From contig JAWWNJ010000057.1 in assembly GCA_037176885.1 (NCBI GenBank), forward strand, positions 434,001 through 498,000: DNA of 64,000 bases, read 5' to 3'. The notes below the pieces were generated by a model, which saw only the letters and a program-made list of their open reading frames with translations, made no database searches and was not told where the DNA came from. The DNA comes from Favolaschia claudopus (Eukaryota; Basidiomycota; Agaricomycetes; Agaricales; Mycenaceae). Shown piece after piece: positions 57,008 through 64,000 of this stretch. Numbering within the stretch: the stretch's first letter is position 1; every line of letters begins with the position of its first letter. The position numbers were made by a program, and so were the translations under genes.

Positions 57008-60000
57008 ATGGTGTCCAGCTTAGCGGCTCAGCTAGCCAAGGGCGCGTCGCTCAATACCACCCTCCTCGTCGACAGATCTAGACGAAAGACTGCGGAATCC
57101 TATCTGTTTACTGGGCGGGAAGCGGACCAACATGATTTGGACTCCATCCACGCACTCGGCGCCAACGGTTTTCTTCAGCTCACATCGCTGAACAAAGCCT
57201 TTCAAGAATTCGAAGAACCTTTGTTTTCAAGTGGTGCCCGGGATACAGACCGAACTCTTCTCGCTGCAGAGGCAATTGCGCAGCTTGACTTGGCAATTTC
57301 TGGATTTCTCGCTCTCCTGGGTCCATATTTGATGGAGGCGCCGACAGGGAAAGTGTTAGAGTGGTTGGTACGACGCTTCAGGTGTGCTAGCATGCTTCTT
57401 TTGCCGTATAACGTCTAACATGCTTCAGGATCAATGAATTTAACGTGCAATCTTTACTTGCTTTATTTTTGCCTTACCACGAATCGCCTCATTTTGCGAA
57501 AATGCTGTCGATTCTACATATTCAGTGAATTCAACATTTACACTCCCGCTACAGCCTACTGATCGTTTTGAAGACCGAATTCTACTTGGAGTTTCCTGCT
57601 GCCATTCAAAGCCGCCGCACAAAACGTCCCCCGAGTCGCTCTAGTCACAGAAATGCTCAAAAATTCCGACGCGACTCGTTTCATTCTGGACCTTCTTCCG
57701 GCCGCGGTCAAAACAAAGACCTCTCATCGCACATTACTTGCCTTCAATGCTGCCACAATACACGATTATCTCACCCGAATAAAAGCCCTTGACGAGGGGA
57801 CACTTGCTCACCTGCTTCCGGCATTGCTAGAGCCCTTGCACCATCGCTCGGAGGTCACCAAGGACGCCATCGTATGGTTTTTGCCCATCCTTAATCATTT
57901 GAAACTAATCGCTACCCAGCTTGGCAGCTATATATTGCTTTCCGCATTGACTCAAATTTGCCAGCTCACGGCCGCGGCGCTCAAGGCCATAATTGCTGCC
58001 ATGGCTAGCTCTGCGCGTCGAGTTTCCACAACGCAATTTGTCAATGCTGTGGTTTCAGTTTGCGAAGCACAGGAACAACTGGACACGCTGACCGATGGAG
58101 CCGGCAAAAGTGTTTTGAAACTCTTGTAAGTTGGGTGCGGCTTTTCGTATCACCGAATGCTCACATTTTCCTGGTGCAGGAATATCAAGCAAGAGCTACG
58201 TACGGCGGAAAAATGGAGCGGTATCGAAAAGTTTCTCTGCCCACTGCTGACGACTGTGTGTCAAAGGTATGACTCTGTTGTCGTTGCTGTGGAGTTCTCT
58301 CAAACGATTTCAGAATGGACGACGAGGCTCCCGCTTTCCTCGAGTTCCTGATTAACTCACCCACTGCCCCTACAGCTGTCATCAAACACCTTGCGCATCT
58401 CCTCGCTGTCAGGATGGTTTCGGGGGACAAAGACATACGTCTGCAGAACCTACTTGCGTGCATCCAGCAACGGCATCCCGATGTCGTGCAAGAGGTTGCG
58501 GATGGCATAGCAGACTCGGACACACAAGAGAGTGTCAATGATATACTCACGTCGTTGTCGCCTCCCCAAGCATTAGCGGGTGATGCAGGCAGCGTCGTCG
58601 CCTCCATGGGTGCCGATGAGCGTGCACGCGCCGTTGCTGTCAAGGACCTCCTCAAATCTCCGGGCTCGATCCAAGATGATCCTGTCGAATTGGTGAGCAC
58701 TTATTTTCTTTTCAGGTGCATCAGTCTCATCTCATTCCAGCGATCCATACAAGCCGCGCTCATAGCCCGCGTCCACGACACCAGTGCTATCGTTCTCAAT
58801 GCACTATACGCTGACCCTTCTCTGGCCCTGCCCGTCTTCCTCGCCGACCCGAAAGCCTACTTGGACGGTCTGTCCACGACCCTCACCAGCAGCTCCAAGC
58901 CAAAGCGGAACATTCTCCGCTTGCATCTCACCTTCCTTCTGGCGCGCTTCTGTCCTGCGGCGACCCCAACTTCCACTGAAGACGTTTTTCACAAGATCCT
59001 CTTTCCGTTTTTACTGTTTTCGAAGGCGCGACAGCATAGTACTGACGTCGTCTGGGAATTAATTTCGCAGCACCCTCCGGCACAATACGAGTTGCTCGCT
59101 GGGTGCGTGGATGCGTGGACGGCGGAGAAGGGGAACGGCCAAGCAAAGGAAGATGGAGAGGCAGACGCCACTGATCGAATGACGCAGCTCAATACCGCGA
59201 TCACGGAGAAGTTGGCGGGTGAGTTGGCTACTGTACTGTTTTACTCAAGTAGTGTGCTGATCTCTTGTTCGAGCAGAAAACATCGTCAAATCAGATCGCT
59301 ACCCCAGTCACTTCAGCGATCTCATTCGCAAGGCGCACGAAATAGACCCGCACGTTCGCATTCTTGCTTACCTTGTCATACGGGGCGTCCTAAACAGAGT
59401 ATCCGGCCACCGTCTGCTCGATGCGTGTGCCCAAGTCCTCGAGGCGATCAACCTCCAACGTCTCCCCGACGTGGATATCCCGCAAACTCAGACCTTACCG
59501 GAGGTATGGTGTTCATGCGCCACCGCACTGACTATGGCTGATATATTTGCTGCGCTCAGTGTCTCGATGATTCACATCTCGACCGGATTGTTGTCCACAA
59601 ACTCACGAGTAAGAGCACGACCCATTGGCTTCAGGTGTATTTCCTGTCGCGTGTCGCGTCCGTACCGTCCCCCGCCAGTCAAATACTTGACTGGTTCCAG
59701 GACGAGTCATCCGCGGTAAGCTCTGCGATCCCGTGTGCAACCGTTAAATTTATGCTATTTAGGTCGACGAAAGAACGCTGTACGTCAAACTCATGCGCAC
59801 CGTCTACAAGTTGGCGAACTCGTCGCCCACATCTATTGGGCTAACGGTCGGGCTCCTCGCCGAGCTGTTCCCGCATCTCAGAGACGATGCACTTGCCTTC
59901 CTCGCTGGAGTGTGGACAACCTCCCTTGATTCCGCTCCTGAACTATGTGTGATCGCTCTGCGGCACGCGGCTGCGTTTTTGGAAGCACACAGCAAGGAGG

Positions 60001-63000
60001 CGGATGGTGTAGACTTCCAGACGATTCTTCCTGCCTTGATAATATGTTTGAAGAATGGTGACCGAGAAATCCGCATGGCCGCTCTAGACTGCATTGCGGT
60101 TCAGCGAATCATGGTCGAGCAGCGCTTTTCCGCCGTCTACGCCTTCGACGCGATCTATGGTGAAAGTGAAGGCGAGTTCAAACCACCTTTCCTTGATCTG
60201 GCTCGGCTAATCTCTTCTCATGTTCTTAGGCCAACTTCAATACCTTGCGCAAAATAATCTTGCACAGTATGTTACTGCAATCATGGACCATAGAGAACAC
60301 TTCGCCCTCGACCCATCCTACGTCAAAGCGTTCCATGCCCAGCATCTGGGACGGGCTGCTTTCGATAAGAGGACAAAGGACTCTGAGTACGCCGTGTACG
60401 CTCTGAATTTTACAACGGCTAATATGCAGTCTAGTTACAAACGCAACGTGCTATGCTGTCTTCTATCGCACGTCAATGTGCTCCACTTGATATCAGCTCA
60501 GATTGCGTTGCTCGATTGCCTCGACGATGTTTCTGATCCCTCGAAGTCCGAAATGCTTCAACCTCTCTTACTCGCACTCAGTCGCGACCCCCGATCTATT
60601 CAATCCGGTTCTTCTACGGAACGGTTTGCCAGCCTGGTCGTAGCTTCGTTGGACTCCTCTATCACTTCTGCGTTGAACAGTGCCACGAGTTCCCTTTGGG
60701 ACACATTCTCCACCGTTATCAAGCGCTTCCTTGAACCAGGTACCGTGATCTTTGTCTTGGCTTCCATGGCTGAAGTGAAATTTGGAAGGTCCAATCTCAG
60801 TTTGTACAACAGTTCTTCTACAAAAATTAGAACAAGGACTCTTTGCGGGTCTCAACATAGATCGTAAGGTTCAACTGTGCAACTTATTGCTAGAGGCTGG
60901 TATCAAGGATGCCGATGTTGTACGTATATTTGTGGGTACATCGGCGTGAAACTGATGCCATTCTGCAGTATCTTTGCTCGAAGAAACTCCTTGCTATGGT
61001 CTTACACGATACTGCGCTTGCTGTTCGCCTTTTACTTGCTTCAAAACCCGAACCAAATTCAAGTCCGAGAGCGAGCAAGCGTGCAAAGCTATCTGAGTAT
61101 GTACCTTCAGGCAGATGAAGATACTTTCTGACCATAGGCAGAACACCCGACGATACTCTGCCTCGCCTGAGTCTTCTTGCGGAAGTCTTGGCAGGCATTC
61201 CATTGCCAGGTTCTCTCGATCTCGTCTCCCGACTACTGGAGACTCTCCATGATATCGTTCAGTCGACGACTTCGGCAGACGTCGATATCAGCTACATTGA
61301 ACAATCGCTGATGACCGCTGTGGAACACTGTGCTGAGAGGATCACTGTTAGTTTTCTTCCCATGAAGATGGACCTGCATCGATAACTCTACAGGAGATTC
61401 CAAACCTCACGCCGAGTGCCATTCGCCTGGATATCCTTGTGGAACTGATTCGCGGTGAGTCGAAACGCTAGGTACCCAATAATTGAACTCTGAACAGAGT
61501 CTTCAGTCGCGGACAATCCCCAAACATTCAATCAAGCGCTTTTGCTGATGGCTACCTTGGCTCGACTGGCTCCTGATTCCGTCCTGCACAATGTAATGCC
61601 CGTTTTTACTTTCATGGGATCCAATGTCTTCCATCGCGATGATTCCTACAGTTTCAAGGTCGTTCAAAAGGTACTTGATTTCATTTCAATATCTGCACCA
61701 TATTTAACAAGCGTCACAAGACGATCGACTGTATAGTTCCTGTTATGGTGTCCTCCCTCAAGAAAACGCATTCTACGCGTTCGGATCTCTATCTTGCTTC
61801 CCGTGAATTCATTCGGGTGTTTACGGACGCCCACAATCATATACCGCGTCACCGTCGCACAAGGTTCGTCCTAAGTGTTGCCGCTCTTCCTGGCCCCTGA
61901 TTCGTTTCGCTAGCTTCTTTGGCCATTTGGTTGATGTGTTGGGTCCAACGGATTTCCTTCCACCGCTGTGCATGCTTTTGATAGAGAAAATGGCCAATCG
62001 TATCGTGCGTCAGGGCCCAGACGCTCAAAGCTCACTGATCTTGCCCATCTCTGTGCTTCATCGACACCCTCCTGCTCTTCAAATCTTTGTAAGTTGTGCA
62101 ATGAGATTTAGATTTTGAATTGAATCTTTCGTTCTGTTCCAGACGTTGACGGAAGTCCTGCGCGAGGCTCAACGGCTGATAGCACGAGCAGCGGATCCTG
62201 AGATTTTGGAACCGTCCTTATTAGACACGTTACCGTGCGTTGTGAAAATCATTCGTTTGAGCTTTTGCATTGATGATCATTTAGCGACGAAGACCAGGCA
62301 CAATCCTTGCCTACTGCGTTCAGACGAAAGGCGCACGCTTTGGTTGTTTTCGTCGGTTCCGCTGCGAAAACGGTTACATCCTCGACGCTCCAGACCTCGA
62401 TCCCGGATGATGGTACTACGAGCAGTCTGGTTTCATTACTGGTTGCGTTGGCCAATGACCATAGCGACTCTTCCGATACTCGGACCGAAGATATCGCCCA
62501 AGCAGCGCACGCCGCTTTAGCTAAAGCACTTCGCTGCATGCCGGTGACCGACTTCATTGACGCCGTGCTTTTCATCTTACGCTCAAGTGATTCGAGAGTA
62601 CGTCTGGGTGCCTTTCATTTTTGCATGTTCCAATGCATTGCAGGCGCAAGGTGGAGCTCTGGATCTTCTAGGGGAACGGTTAGGCGATGTAGCAAGCCCA
62701 ACGCGACAAAGGATAACGCCCCGTATCAATGCATGCTTGGAAGAGATCCAAAGGCTTCCGGTTTTGCACTCAGATGATCCTCTGGTTGCCTCCTGTTACA
62801 AAGCTCTGCAAGCCATTGCTGCTACCATGGGCCCTGGAGAAGAAGGTTCACTGACTAAGATGGTACCCCCCATCTTAACGACGGTTCGCGGCAGGAAGAT
62901 GGCTTTACCTGCAATGGCAGCGCTTGCGCCCCTATCGTCTGTTCACTGTTTCTTGTGGCATACACCGTCGCTGATATTCAAATCGCAGGGTCAAGCTAGG

Positions 63001-64000
63001 GCCACGTATCATTCCGTTTTTCCGGGATATCGTGACCCAGTGCGTCGCTTTACTTCAAGATGGCCTTTCAGGCAAGTTTCGAAATTGGGCGTGCTTTGAA
63101 TCCGTCTAAATCCGGGTCTAGAAGTAGCCACAGAAGCTCTGAATGTCCTCCACGGCTTGCTAACTTCGATCCCGACTTTCTGGGGTCCCGCAGAGCTCAC
63201 CCAAGTTTTAAAGCTTTGTGTCGACCACCGTGCCTCTTCACAAACACCGTTGGCAGCCTTGATGAAGATGGTTTCGAAACGTGCTCCTACGGCCACAATC
63301 ATATCCGCCCTCACCGATTTATGGCCTTCACTCCAAGAGTCGCCCCATACAGTGAAGTTTCTCATGCAGTCCATCATGTTTGCGTACTGACTCGGTCGAA
63401 TGTAGGAGCGTCTGGTCCGGTACTTCGAGCTCCTCAGACGTTGTTTGAGAGGCGGATCACGCCCTGCGGTTCAAGAGAGCACTCGTTCCTTGTTCAATAT
63501 TTTCCTCGAAGCATTTGCTCTCAAAGAGATCGCAGAGCCCGGGAGCGAGGTGAATACATTGTGAAGCTTCATGCCGTCCTTCTCAATTGCTGTCAGGCCG
63601 AAACTGAAACGATAGCGGCCTTCATCGAACTCGTTGTCAAACTAAACGAAGCCTCATTCCGACCTCTCTTCCGCAGACTACACGATTGGGCGTTTGCGAA
63701 CGAAGCATGTGAGCAGTACCGCCTAGCTTCCACGCGTAGAGCAGAGCTGACTCCCACCCGAAGCGATCGACCTCGCAAGAAAAATAACATTCTGTAATGT
63801 TTACGCGGCACTTCTAGATTATTTTAAGGTACGGCGATATCCTCAATGCTGGAATGCTACTCACCTTCTTCCAGGGTTTGATGAACCCGTACATGTCCTT
63901 CCTCATCCAACCATTTGTGTCGGTACTGAATGACTACAACGCGGGGACGGTGAACGACTCAACATTCTGGACGGGTGTTCTGGACATCCTGTCGAAAAGT
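57008..64000 (+). CDS. UTP10: U3 snoRNP/SSU processome HEAT-repeat protein UTP10 (HEATR1), 3' partial
   Basis: The start is the ATG giving MVSSLAAQLAKGASLN, the family N-terminus; upstream in-frame ATGs are poor. Early marks are ALLGPYLMEAPTGKVLEWLVRRFRINEFNVQ, FLPYHESPHFAKMLSIL and TWSFLLPFKAAAQNVPRVALVTEMLKNSDATRF. A very long run of HEAT-like helical repeats follows over dozens of exons. Near the end, FIELVVKLNEASFRPLFRRLHDWAF marks the BP28CT domain. The final visible exon reads GLMNPYMSFLIQPFVSVLNDYN and runs off the window. UTP10 is a nucleolar scaffold of the small-subunit processome, needed for rDNA transcription and 18S rRNA maturation. No disruption was seen in the parts checked. 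Confidence 0.9.

Noticed and set aside
63060..63797. 245-codon ORF in the UTP10 3' region
   Set aside because: The HEAT-repeat and BP28CT sequence is carried by other frames joined by introns; this frame only partly overlaps it.

Overview
This window is nuclear DNA from a basidiomycete fungus, most likely an Agaricomycete. Genes are dense, split by many short GT-AG introns (mostly 40-70 nt) and lie on both strands. They include basidiomycete-typical families: five seven-helix DUF6534 membrane proteins, secreted double-psi beta-barrel (expansin-like) proteins, a DUF1996 secreted protein, and an NLR-like STAND protein with an MLKL-type helical N-terminus. No tRNA, rRNA or CRISPR was seen. Gene models were assembled by joining reading frames at splice sites that keep known motifs in frame. 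Coordinates give the span from start codon to stop codon; introns lie inside.

Layout. 1-7 kb (plus): end of a BAG-domain co-chaperone gene, two DUF6534 genes and one DPBB/expansin-like gene. 7-12 kb: divergent PUS3 (minus) and LSM6 (plus), a poorly resolved stretch, then an HSL-type alpha/beta hydrolase. 12-13.2 kb: a promoter-like repeat array with a TATA box and an unexplained coding-like run. 13.5-18.7 kb (minus): two more DUF6534 genes and a second DPBB gene. 20.4-23.4 kb (minus): a conserved hypothetical gene and a fifth DUF6534 gene. 23.9-35.5 kb: a PPR protein, an aldo-keto reductase, a DUF1996 protein, a pepsin-like aspartic protease and an unknown gene. 36.5-40.2 kb: an orphan Cys-rich ORF, a MAPEG membrane protein and saccharopine dehydrogenase LYS9. 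40.4-48.7 kb: an NLR and the stress protein ISH1/MSC1, flanked by decayed fragments resembling BUD6 and PUS3. 49-64 kb (plus): MSH4, an unresolved stretch, an S9 serine peptidase with an in-frame stop codon, and the ribosome-biogenesis protein UTP10, cut by the window end.

Most genes are unrelated housekeeping neighbours. The coherent theme is the 2-23 kb accessory region. There, five DUF6534 paralogues sharing one eight-exon design are interleaved with two DPBB paralogues. One intron of the DPBB pair carries a hairpin that is perfect in one copy and degenerate in the other, with its loop apparently flipped. The second theme is gene decay between 40 and 55 kb: a PUS3 copy, BUD6-like fragments around the NLR, and a nonsense codon in the S9 peptidase.
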